A program made the position numbers and the translations under genes. From Sphingomonadales bacterium (lineage in GTDB: Bacteria > Pseudomonadota > Alphaproteobacteria > Sphingomonadales > Sphingomonadaceae), in NCBI GenBank assembly GCA_025360285.1, contig JANYCM010000230.1:1-7514 (forward strand): DNA of 7,514 bases. Reading direction: 5' to 3'. Shown here piece by piece: positions 1 through 6,301 of this stretch; within the stretch, counting starts at the first letter, position 1; each line of letters starts with the position of its first letter. Under the pieces are notes generated by a model. The model saw only the letters and a list, made by a program, of their open reading frames with translations, was not told the DNA's origin and ran no database searches.

Positions 1-2
1 CG

Positions 3-563
3 TGCTGGTTCGGCGCCGCAGACGGCGAGGGCCGGGTCGTGAGTGCCATTCAATCGACCTATTTCGAATTCGGATCGGGGCTGGTGCTGCCCGGCACCGG
101 CATCGCCTGGCAGAATCGCGGCAGTTCATTCCGCCTCGCCGCCGACGGCTGGAACGCGTTGCGGCCGGGCCGCAAGCCGTTTCACACCCTCAACCCGGCA
201 CTGGCGCTGTTCGATGATGGCCGGGTCATGGCCTATGGCACGATGGGCGGCGAAGGCCAGCCGCAGACGCAGGCGGCGCTGTTCAGCCGTTATGCCCGTT
301 ATGGCTGCGACTTGCAGGCGGCGATCAGCACGCCGCGCTGGCTGCTCGGGCGGACCTGGGGGGAACAGAGCACCACCTTGAAAATCGAGGATGGTTTTGA
401 TGATCGGCTGTATGCGGCGCTGGCTGCCGCGGGCCATGATGTCGAACGCGTTGGCCCGCTGACGGCGATGATGGGCCATGCCGGCGCCATTGTCCGCCAT
501 GGCGATGGTCGGCTGGAGGGCGCCACCGATCCGCGCAGTGATGGCGGGGTGGCGGCGTGGTGA
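3..563 (+). CDS. hpxW: Oxamate amidohydrolase HpxW-like (gamma-glutamyltranspeptidase family), 3' part
   Basis: The reading frame is open from the left edge and ends at TGA 561-563, leaving 186 C-terminal residues. The true start lies outside the window; the internal GTG at 39 is mid-domain, because the upstream codons (read WFGAADGEGRVV) continue the conserved fold. The segment matches the small-subunit end of Ntn-hydrolases of the gamma-glutamyltranspeptidase family: QSTYFEFGSG, then VLPGTGIAWQNRG, PFHTLNPALA, a GTMGGEGQPQTQ loop, AISTPRW, and the closing GATDPRSDGG. The WQNRG and GTMGGEGQPQTQ wording resembles HpxW, the oxamate amidohydrolase known from the Klebsiella hpx cluster, which hydrolyses oxamate to oxalate and ammonia. 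The autocatalytic Thr and the large subunit are not in view. The neighbouring aminotransferase that makes oxalurate supports HpxW over a glutathione hydrolase. A generic gamma-glutamyltransferase remains possible. Confidence 0.8.
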   Translation, partial: CWFGAADGEGRVVSAIQSTYFEFGSGLVLPGTGIAWQNRGSSFRLAADGWNALRPGRKPFHTLNPALALFDDGRVMAYGTMGGEGQPQTQAALFSRYARYGCDLQAAISTPRWLLGRTWGEQSTTLKIEDGFDDRLYAALAAAGHDVERVGPLTAMMGHAGAIVRHGDGRLEGATDPRSDGGVAAW

Positions 564-1804
564 GCGGTCTGGCACCCGGTGGCGCGCGGGCGGTGGCGCG
601 CTGCGATGCACTGGGCGTCGCGCCGTTCAGCGACATGGCCGGTGGCCTGTATCGCGGTTATCTGACGCCGGCCTATGCGGCGGCACAGCAGGCGGTGGCT
701 GACTGGATGGCCGAAGCCGGCATGACGGTACATCGCGATGCCGCTGCCAATCTGATCGGCCGCTATGAAGGTGTTGATCCGGCGGCCCCGGCGCTGATGA
801 TCGGCAGCCATCTCGACAGCGTTCGTGATGGCGGGCGTTATGATGGGCCGCTGGGCATATTGCTGGGGGTCGAGGCGGTGGCGGCGCTGCATGACTCCGG
901 GCGACGGCAGCCCTTTGCGATTGAGGTTATTGCCTTTGGCGATGAGGAAGGCTCGCGCTTTCCGGCGGCAATGCTTTCCAGCCGGGCGGTGGCGGGAACA
1001 CTGAAGGCCGAGGCGCTCGATCTGGTCGATGGGCAGGGGGTCGCGCTGGCCGATGCCGGCGTCGATATTGCGACCTATCTGAGCGCCGCCCGCCCACCGG
1101 GTACGGTGCGGGCGTATTTGGAGGCCCATATCGAACAGGGACCATTGCTGGAGGCGGAAGGGCTGGCGGTCGGCACCGTCACCGGTATCGCGGCGCAATT
1201 GCGTTATCAGGTGCGGGTGATGGGCACTGCCGGCCATGCCGGGACGACATCAATGGCGCTGCGCCGTGACGCGCTGCCAGGCGCCGCCGAGATGGTGCTG
1301 GCAGTGGAGCGGATCGCCCGCGCTGATGCGTCCGATCTGGTCGCTACCGTTGGCCGGATCGAGGCGCTGCCGGGTGCTGTCAATGTCATTCCCGGCGAGG
1401 TGTGCTTCACCATCGATGTGCGATCGGGGGATGCAGCGCGGCGGGATCGCGGCGCGGCGGTGATTGTTGATGCCATCGCGGCGATCGCTGCGGCGCGGCA
1501 GCTCGGCATCACAACGCAACTTGTCCACGACTTGCCTGCCAGTCCGTGCGATCCGGCGCTGATGGACCTGATGGATGCCGCCATCACTGGCGCCGGCCAG
1601 CCGCCGCGCCGGCTGGTATCCGGGGCCGGCCATGATGCGATGGTCATGGCGGCGCTGTGCCCGACGGCGATGCTGTTCATCCGCTGCCGCGATGGTATCA
1701 GCCACAATCCTGCGGAACATGTCGATCCCGACGATGCCGAGATCGCGCTGGCTGTTATGTCCGGCTTTATCGAGCGTCTGGGGGCGCAATCTGACCATGG
1801 TTGA
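557..1804 (+). CDS. allC: Allantoate amidohydrolase (M20 peptidase family, AllC/HpxK type)
   Basis: This cytoplasmic metal-dependent hydrolase most likely converts allantoate to (S)-ureidoglycine, CO2 and ammonia. The 415-residue product is normal family length. The M20/Zn-amidohydrolase metal ligands are all visible: His85 in GSHLDSV, Asp96 in GGRYDGPLG, the acidic pair Glu130-Glu131 in FGDEEGSRF, His191 in EAHIEQGP, and His383 in ISHNPAEH. The dimerisation/lid domain lies roughly at residues 210-325, with GTAGHAG near 223-229, and SGAGHDA follows at 355-361. Translation starts at GTG 557 or GTG 560; both overlap the hpxW stop, and the second gives a GTGA overlap. The paralogues ureidoglycolate amidohydrolase and N-carbamoyl-L-amino-acid hydrolase share these motifs, so substrate is assigned from context. 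The next gene consumes ureidoglycine and an allantoinase follows, so allantoate fits best. The 3' end overlaps pucG by 8 bases. Confidence 0.88.
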   Translation: MVSGLAPGGARAVARCDALGVAPFSDMAGGLYRGYLTPAYAAAQQAVADWMAEAGMTVHRDAAANLIGRYEGVDPAAPALMIGSHLDSVRDGGRYDGPLGILLGVEAVAALHDSGRRQPFAIEVIAFGDEEGSRFPAAMLSSRAVAGTLKAEALDLVDGQGVALADAGVDIATYLSAARPPGTVRAYLEAHIEQGPLLEAEGLAVGTVTGIAAQLRYQVRVMGTAGHAGTTSMALRRDALPGAAEMVLAVERIARADASDLVATVGRIEALPGAVNVIPGEVCFTIDVRSGDAARRDRGAAVIVDAIAAIAAARQLGITTQLVHDLPASPCDPALMDLMDAAITGAGQPPRRLVSGAGHDAMVMAALCPTAMLFIRCRDGISHNPAEHVDPDDAEIALAVMSGFIERLGAQSDHG

Positions 1805-3032
1805 TCCGCGGCTTTTTGGGGAGATTGATCCGCCGCAGCGCCTGTTGATGGGGCCGGGGCCGATCAACGCTCATCCCAGGGTGCTGCGCGCGATGAGCGC
1901 CGATCTGCTGGGGCAGTTCGATCCGGAAATGACCGCCTATATGAACCAGGTGATGGCTCTGTATCGCCCGGTGTTCGGGACCGAAAACCACTGGACGATG
2001 CTGATCGATGGCACCGCCCGTGCCGGGATCGAGGCGGCGCTGGTCAGCCTGGTGGCGCCGGGTGACACGGTGCTGGTAGTCAATTTCGGGCGCTTCGGTC
2101 TGTTGCTGACCGAGATATTGGCACGGATCGGCGCCGTTATCGAACGGGTCGATGCGCCCTGGGGTGAGGTGGTGCCGATGGCGGCCATCGCCCAGGCGAT
2201 CGAACGGACCGGTCCAAAACTGGTGGCGACGGTGCACGGCGACACGTCAACGACGATGGCGCAACCGCTGGAAGGGCTGGGGGCGCTGTGCCGGGCGGCG
2301 GGCGCGCTGAGCTATGTCGATGCGACGGCGACGATTGGGGGGATGGAAATTGCCACCGATCGCTGGGGCATCGATGTGGTGACCTGCGGGTTGCAGAAGT
2401 GTCTTGGCGGTCCTTCAGGGTCAGCACCAATCACCATTTCAGAGGCGGCGGCGGCGCATATCTTTGCACGACGTCATGTCGAACAGGGCATCCGCCGCGC
2501 CGATATCAGCGATGGCGCCGGGCTGCGCATCGGGTCCAACTATTTCGATCTGGCGATGATCATGGATTATTGGTCCGACAAGCGGCTCAACCACCATACC
2601 GAGGCGACCTCGATGCTCTACGCGGCGCGCGAATGTGCGCGGCTTGTGCTGGAGGAGGGGCTGGAGACGCGCTTTGCCCGCCATGCGGCGGCGGGCCGGG
2701 CGATGACAGCCGGGCTGCGCGCCATGGGTCTTAACGTCTTTGGCGATGACGCGCACCGCATGACCAATGTGACAGGGGTGTATATTCCCGATGCTGTCGA
2801 TGGCGAGCGCGTCCGCACGGCAATGCGCGAACATTTCGAGATCGAGATCGGCACCGCCTTCGGGCCGTTGCAGGGGCGCATCTGGCGCATCGGCGCGATG
2901 GGCTACAACGCCATGAAGCACAAGGTGCTGCTGACGCTGGGCGCGCTGGAGGCTTGTTTGGTTGCCGAGGGCTTTGTGCTGCCGGTGGGGGAAGCGGTGC
3001 CCGCGGCACTGGCGGCCTGGCACGCATGGTGA
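1797..3032 (+). CDS. pucG: (S)-ureidoglycine-glyoxylate aminotransferase
   Basis: This PLP-dependent class V aminotransferase (HpxJ in Klebsiella, PucG in Bacillus) transfers the amino group of (S)-ureidoglycine to glyoxylate, giving oxalurate and glycine. The product from ATG 1797 has 411 residues. The start was chosen because MGPGPINAHP (residues 18-27), the N-terminal family signature, follows closely. The open frame extends upstream to 1575, but that part lies inside allC and looks non-coding. PLP features are Asp175 in SYVDATAT, which should contact the pyridine nitrogen, and Lys201 in GLQKCLGGPSG, the Schiff-base lysine. GQFDPEM (39-45) and NHHTEAT (265-271) sit where alanine-glyoxylate aminotransferases carry different residues. 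From memory, a Gln and an Asn at about these positions favour ureidoglycine; Gln40 and Asn265 are the candidates here. Alanine- or serine-glyoxylate aminotransferase is the main alternative, but the neighbours argue against it. The start overlaps the allC stop by 8 bases and the end overlaps puuE by 7. Confidence 0.9.
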   Translation: MVDPRLFGEIDPPQRLLMGPGPINAHPRVLRAMSADLLGQFDPEMTAYMNQVMALYRPVFGTENHWTMLIDGTARAGIEAALVSLVAPGDTVLVVNFGRFGLLLTEILARIGAVIERVDAPWGEVVPMAAIAQAIERTGPKLVATVHGDTSTTMAQPLEGLGALCRAAGALSYVDATATIGGMEIATDRWGIDVVTCGLQKCLGGPSGSAPITISEAAAAHIFARRHVEQGIRRADISDGAGLRIGSNYFDLAMIMDYWSDKRLNHHTEATSMLYAARECARLVLEEGLETRFARHAAAGRAMTAGLRAMGLNVFGDDAHRMTNVTGVYIPDAVDGERVRTAMREHFEIEIGTAFGPLQGRIWRIGAMGYNAMKHKVLLTLGALEACLVAEGFVLPVGEAVPAALAAWHAW

Positions 3033-3913
3033 GCCCACGTGATCTTGTCGGCTATGGCGCCCATCCGCCTGATCCGGCCTGGCCCGGCGGGGCGCGGATC
3101 GCCGTGCAGTTTGTGATCAATTATGAGGAAGGCGCGGAGAACTGCATCCTCAATGGCGATGCGGGTTCCGAGGCGTTCCTGTCCGAAATGGTCGGCGCCG
3201 CCAGCCATCCCGACCGCGCCATGGCGATGGAAAGCCTGTATGAATATGGCAGCCGCGCCGGGTTCTGGCGGCTGCATCGGTTGTTCGTGGCACGCGGCCT
3301 GCCTGTGACGGTGTTCGGCGTCGCCCAGGCGCTGGCGATGAACCCCGAGGTGGTGGCGGCGATGCTGGCGGCGGATTGGGAGATTGCCAGCCATGGCTTG
3401 CGCTGGATTGACTATCACTATGTGCCGGAAGCTGTTGAACGCGCCCATATCGCCGAGGCGATTGCGCTCCATGCCCGGCTGACGGGCAGCCGGCCGCTGG
3501 GCTGGTACCAGGGCCGCACCTCGCCGAACACGGCGCGGCTGGTGGCTGAGGAGGGCGGCTTTGTTTATGACGCCGACAGCTATGCCGATGATCTGCCCTA
3601 TTGGGACCATCGCCATGGCCGGGCGCAATTGATCATGCCCTATACGCTCGATGCCAATGACATGAAGTTTGTGGCGCTGAATGGTTTTGCCGATGGCGAG
3701 CCGTTCTTTCGCTATCTGCGCGACACGTTCGAGCAACTGCGTGCCGAAGGCGGGCGGATGATGTCGGTTGGCCTGCATGGTCGTATTGCGGGGCGGCCGG
3801 CGCGGGCGGCGGCGGTGGCGCGCTTTCTCGATCTTGTCATCGCATCGGGCGACGCCTGGGTTGCCCGGCGCATCGATATCGCGCGCCACTGGCGGCGGGT
3901 CCACCCGGCATGA
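3026..3913 (+). CDS. puuE: Allantoinase PuuE (polysaccharide deacetylase-like family)
   Basis: PuuE hydrolyses the hydantoin ring of (S)-allantoin to allantoate in the cytoplasm. It belongs to the NodB/polysaccharide-deacetylase-like fold rather than the dinuclear-metal amidohydrolase fold of AllB. The 295-residue product shows the family signatures in order: INYEEGAEN (31-39), ESLYEYGSRAGFWR (69-82), the strand leading into VFGVAQAL, EIASHGLRWIDYHY (119-132), GWYQGRTSPNT (159-169), DSYADDLPYW (184-193) and SVGLHGRIAGRPAR (247-260). ATG 3026 is the chosen start: it gives the expected N-terminus (PRDLVGYG within the first ten residues) and overlaps the pucG stop as ATGGTGA. The frame is open further upstream to 2954 but that stretch is inside pucG. 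GTG 3029 is a less likely alternative. A cyclic imidase or chitooligosaccharide deacetylase is unlikely given the allantoin-specific motifs and neighbours. Confidence 0.94.
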   Translation: MVSPRDLVGYGAHPPDPAWPGGARIAVQFVINYEEGAENCILNGDAGSEAFLSEMVGAASHPDRAMAMESLYEYGSRAGFWRLHRLFVARGLPVTVFGVAQALAMNPEVVAAMLAADWEIASHGLRWIDYHYVPEAVERAHIAEAIALHARLTGSRPLGWYQGRTSPNTARLVAEEGGFVYDADSYADDLPYWDHRHGRAQLIMPYTLDANDMKFVALNGFADGEPFFRYLRDTFEQLRAEGGRMMSVGLHGRIAGRPARAAAVARFLDLVIASGDAWVARRIDIARHWRRVHPA

Positions 3914-4290
3914 TGATCGATGATCCGCTGTTGCTCGCCGAAGTGAAGGCGGCGTTCTTTGCCTATGAACGCGCGCTGATGGACAATGATACCGCGGCGA
4001 TGGATGCGTTGTTCCATGAGGCGCCAACCACCAACCGCTACGGGGTTGGGGAGGTGCTGTACGGCATTGAGGCGATCCGCGCCTTTCGCCGCGACCGCGG
4101 CGGGGCACCGCCGCGCCGGCTCGGCAAGGTCGCCATCACCGTTTATGGTGATCGTTTTGCCACCGCCGACGCCGAATTCTTCCGGGATGACAGCGGCCGC
4201 CGTGGCCGCCAGACGCAAAGCTGGGTTCGGTTCCCGCAGGGATGGCGGGTGGTTTCCGCGCATGTCAGCCTCGAAGGTGCCCGGCCATGA
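3910..4290 (+). CDS. hpxZ: Oxalurate catabolism protein HpxZ (DUF3225, SnoaL/NTF2-like)
   Basis: This small 126-residue protein matches the HpxZ/AtzH-like DUF3225 group, which has an NTF2-like cone fold. Visible family features are the N-terminal helix ending in YERALMDND (19-27), ALFHEAP, the RYGVGEVLYGIEAIRAFR block (43-60), and the terminal beta strands GRQTQSWVRFPQGWRVVSAHVS (about 98-119). In Klebsiella, hpxZ accompanies hpxW, hpxX and hpxY in the oxalurate branch. The related AtzH of s-triazine degradation has been reported as a decarboxylase acting beside the AtzE/AtzG amidase. The exact reaction of HpxZ is not settled to my knowledge, so only the pathway is assigned. ATG 3910 gives an ATGA overlap with puuE; ATG 3913 is a possible alternative start. 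Its position between puuE and uraD, far from hpxW, is unusual compared with Klebsiella. Confidence 0.85.
   Translation: MMIDDPLLLAEVKAAFFAYERALMDNDTAAMDALFHEAPTTNRYGVGEVLYGIEAIRAFRRDRGGAPPRRLGKVAITVYGDRFATADAEFFRDDSGRRGRQTQSWVRFPQGWRVVSAHVSLEGARP
4273..4279 (+). promoter_or_regulatory. Likely ribosome binding site for uraD
   Basis: GAAGGTG lies 7 bases before ATG 4287, inside the end of hpxZ. It resembles the AAGGAGGTG Shine-Dalgarno consensus and supports ATG 4287 as the uraD start rather than the in-frame upstream codon at 4242, which would lengthen the overlap. Confidence 0.55.
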
Positions 4291-4778
4291 CTTTGGCCGA
4301 CATCAATGCCCTTGATACGCCGGCGTTCGTGGCGCGCTTTGGGGCGCTGTTCGAACATTCGCCCTGGGTGGCGGCACGTGCGGCGGCGCTGCGGCCTTTT
4401 GCCGATCTTCATGCCGGGTTGATGGCGGCTGTTGATTCGGCATCCGCGGCCGAACAACTGGCGCTGATCCAGGCACATCCCGAACTCGCTGGCAAGGCGG
4501 CGATCGACCGGACGCTGACCGAGGCATCGGCCGCCGAACAGCAGTCGGCCGGGCTCGACCGGCTTACGCCGGCAGAATATGAGCATTTTCACGCGCTGAA
4601 TGCCGCCTATGCCACGCGCTTTGGCTTTCCCTTCATCATTTGCGTGCGCTTGACCGACAAAGCCGGGATTCTCGCCGCCATGGCACAACGTCTGGGCAAT
4701 GACCGCGACACCGAAATGGCCGCCGCGCTTGCCGAGATCGGCAAGATCGTGCGGCTGCGACTGGCGGACCTGGCATGA
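4287..4778 (+). CDS. uraD: 2-oxo-4-hydroxy-4-carboxy-5-ureidoimidazoline (OHCU) decarboxylase
   Basis: UraD decarboxylates OHCU, the product of hydroxyisourate hydrolase, to (S)-allantoin and so fixes its stereochemistry. The 163-residue all-helical protein is typical in length. Family marks are FEHSPWVAARA (22-32) near the N-terminus, QAHPELAGK (62-70) with His64 as the expected catalytic histidine, SAAEQQSAGL (81-90) with Glu84 as the conserved acidic position, LNAAYATRFGFPFIICVR (104-121), and a C-terminal IVRLRLADL helix (154-162) carrying the conserved arginine region. The start at ATG 4287 overlaps the hpxZ stop as ATGA and is preceded by a good Shine-Dalgarno sequence. It sits directly before the urate oxidase and one gene from uraH, so the three enzymes from urate to allantoin are contiguous. 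It is a free-standing protein, not fused to HIU hydrolase or urate oxidase as in some organisms. Confidence 0.95.
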   Translation: MTLADINALDTPAFVARFGALFEHSPWVAARAAALRPFADLHAGLMAAVDSASAAEQLALIQAHPELAGKAAIDRTLTEASAAEQQSAGLDRLTPAEYEHFHALNAAYATRFGFPFIICVRLTDKAGILAAMAQRLGNDRDTEMAAALAEIGKIVRLRLADLA

Positions 4779-5971
4779 TTTTTGATCTCGCCGAATGGCT
4801 CAACCTGGCGGTTCGCTGGCTGCACCTGATCACCGGGATCGCCTGGATCGGCTCGTCCTTCTATTTTATCTGGCTCGACAGTCACCTCAAACCGCCCCTC
4901 AGCGGTGAGGCATCAGGCGAATTATGGGCGGTCCATGGCGGCGGTTTCTATCACAACCAGAAATATATGGTCGCGCCCAGCCGGATGCCGGACGATCTGC
5001 ACTGGTTCAAATGGGAAGCCTATTGGACATGGATCAGCGGCTTTTCATTGCTGGTGCTGGTCTATTACATCGGCGCCAGGAACTTTCTGATCGATCCCGC
5101 CAAGCTGGCGTTGAGTGTCCCGGGTGCCATCGGCATCGGGCTCGGGTTTCTGGCACTCGGCTGGCTGGTCTATGACCTGCTGTGTCGTTCGCCGCTGAAG
5201 GCCAACAACCGCCTGCTGGGCCTGGTCTGGTTCGCCTTTCTCCTTGCGGCAGCCATGGGGCTAAACACGTTATTCAATGCGCGCGGTGCCTATCTGCACG
5301 TCGGCGCGATGATCGGCACGGCGATGGTGGCAAATGTGTTTTTCGTCATCATTCCCAATCAACGCAAGGTCGTAGCGGCGCTGGTGGCGGGGCGAACGCC
5401 CGATCCGGCGCTGGGGCAGGCGGCCAAACAGCGCTCGCTGCACAATAATTACATGACGCTGCCGGTGCTGTTCATCATGATCAGCCCGCATTATCCGATG
5501 ACCTATGGCGCCGACCGGCCCTGGCTGGTGCTGGCGCTGATAGGTCTGACGGGGGTGGCGGTGCGCCACGTTTTCAACCTGCGACATCGCGGCGCGCCGA
5601 CGGGGGCAGCGATGGCACTGGCGGCGGTGCTGGCGTTGGCCAGTATCACCTATGTCTCGTTCGAAAAGGCCGGTCATGTGGCAACAACAACGGGTGGGGC
5701 GGCACATGACAGGCCGACATTCGCCGTCATCCAGCCGCTGATCGCGGCGCATTGTGCGTCCTGCCACGCCGCGCATCCCACCAACCCAGCCTTTGCCGTG
5801 CCGCCGTTGGGGGTCGTGCTCGACAGCTATGAACATGACAGGGCGCTGGCGCCGCGAATCCAGAAGGTAGCTGTCGATGCCGAGATCATGCCGCTGGGCA
5901 ACCCGACGGGCATGACCAAGGCCGAACGCGAACAGCTCGGTCGCTGGATCGCCCAGGGGACCCCGCGATGA
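4775..5971 (+). CDS. puuD: Membrane cytochrome c urate oxidase PuuD
   Basis: PuuD oxidises urate to 5-hydroxyisourate with an integral-membrane N-terminal domain (Urate_ox_N, formerly DUF989) and a C-terminal c-type cytochrome, so electrons can go to the respiratory chain instead of directly to O2. The 398-residue product shows about eight hydrophobic stretches, roughly at residues 8-33, 84-106, 113-136, 147-168, 174-193, 227-241, 248-267 and 276-296. Signatures include ITGIAWIGSSFYFIWLD (19-35), the VHGGGFYHNQKY block (53-64), IIPNQRKVV (192-200) and SLHNNYMTLPVLFIMIS (221-237). After a linker, CASCH supplies the heme attachment residues Cys327, Cys330 and His331; Met372 (IMPLGN) or Met380 (TGMT) could be the second heme ligand. 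Heme attachment implies the C-terminus is in the periplasm. Start ATG 4775 overlaps uraD as ATGA. The similarity is to PuuD, not to soluble cofactor-free uricase or FAD-dependent HpxO. Confidence 0.94.
   Translation: MIFDLAEWLNLAVRWLHLITGIAWIGSSFYFIWLDSHLKPPLSGEASGELWAVHGGGFYHNQKYMVAPSRMPDDLHWFKWEAYWTWISGFSLLVLVYYIGARNFLIDPAKLALSVPGAIGIGLGFLALGWLVYDLLCRSPLKANNRLLGLVWFAFLLAAAMGLNTLFNARGAYLHVGAMIGTAMVANVFFVIIPNQRKVVAALVAGRTPDPALGQAAKQRSLHNNYMTLPVLFIMISPHYPMTYGADRPWLVLALIGLTGVAVRHVFNLRHRGAPTGAAMALAAVLALASITYVSFEKAGHVATTTGGAAHDRPTFAVIQPLIAAHCASCHAAHPTNPAFAVPPLGVVLDSYEHDRALAPRIQKVAVDAEIMPLGNPTGMTKAEREQLGRWIAQGTPR
5646..5971 (+). other. Cytochrome c domain of PuuD with CxxCH heme site
   Basis: This is a sub-region of puuD covering about residues 291-398, after the last membrane segment. 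It holds an Ala/Thr/Gly/His-rich linker (about 298-312), the single CASCH heme motif (Cys327-His331) and IMPLGNPTGMT (371-381) with two candidate axial methionines. The final helix, KAEREQLGRWIAQG (382-395), is typical of small mono-heme c-type domains. The domain boundary is estimated by eye. Confidence 0.85.
5955..5960 (+). promoter_or_regulatory. Likely ribosome binding site for uraH
   Basis: AGGGGA lies 7 bases before ATG 5968, inside the last codons of puuD. The purine run and spacing fit a Shine-Dalgarno site and support the ATGA-overlap start of uraH. Confidence 0.5.
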
Positions 5972-6300
5972 GTTCGCTTTCCACCCATGTTCTCGATACC
6001 GCCCATGGCTGCCCGGCGGCCGGGGTGCCGCTGACGCTGTCAGCGGCTGATGGCACGCAGCTGTTCGCCGGAGTGACCAATGCGGATGGGCGTTGTTCGG
6101 GTCTGCCGGCGCTGGGGCCGGGGGCGTATCGGATTACCTTTGCCGTGGCGGGCTATTTTCGGGTGCGGGGCGTGGAACTGCCGGCACCGCCGTTCCTGGA
6201 TGTCATCGTGATCGACTTCGGCATCGCCGATGATGATGGCCATTATCATGTGCCTTTGCTCGTCGCGCCTTTTGGCTATTCGACGTATCGGGGCAGTTGA
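5968..6300 (+). CDS. uraH: 5-hydroxyisourate hydrolase (transthyretin-like)
   Basis: UraH hydrolyses 5-hydroxyisourate to OHCU. The 110-residue product has the length of a bare transthyretin-related protein, normally a homotetramer, with no signal peptide, so it should act in the cytoplasm. The N-terminal signature LSTHVLDTAHGCPAAGV (4-20) carries active-site His7. Arg42 lies in the NADGRCSGL segment. The HYHVPLL strand brings His94, and the protein ends in the diagnostic YRGS tetrapeptide (107-110) after FGYST. All catalytic positions expected for HIU hydrolase rather than the hormone carrier transthyretin are therefore present. It starts at ATG 5968, overlapping the puuD stop as ATGA, and ends one base before xdhA. 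Its substrate is the product of the immediately upstream PuuD and its product is used by UraD, two genes upstream. Confidence 0.97.
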   Translation: MSSLSTHVLDTAHGCPAAGVPLTLSAADGTQLFAGVTNADGRCSGLPALGPGAYRITFAVAGYFRVRGVELPAPPFLDVIVIDFGIADDDGHYHVPLLVAPFGYSTYRGS

Positions 6301-6301
6301 G

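Noticed and set aside
299..1237. 312-codon open frame on the minus strand
   Set aside because: It is antisense to hpxW and allC, has low-complexity Arg/Ala/His content and no recognisable motif.
1575..1796. Upstream extension of the pucG frame
   Set aside because: The extra 74 codons lie inside allC, are rich in Arg/Ser/Cys and precede a typical PucG N-terminus, so ATG 1797 is preferred.
2954..3025. Upstream extension of the puuE frame
   Set aside because: It falls in the pucG C-terminus, encodes a Gly/Ala-rich stretch, and the conserved PuuE N-terminus begins right after ATG 3026.
2903..4108. 401-codon open frame on the minus strand
   Set aside because: It runs opposite the end of pucG, puuE and the start of hpxZ, which have clear family motifs. 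The translation is Arg/Pro/His-rich and matches nothing recognisable, as expected for antisense frames in GC-rich coding DNA.
4242..4286. Upstream start for uraD
   Set aside because: It would increase overlap with hpxZ. ATG 4287 has a good Shine-Dalgarno sequence and the normal family N-terminus.
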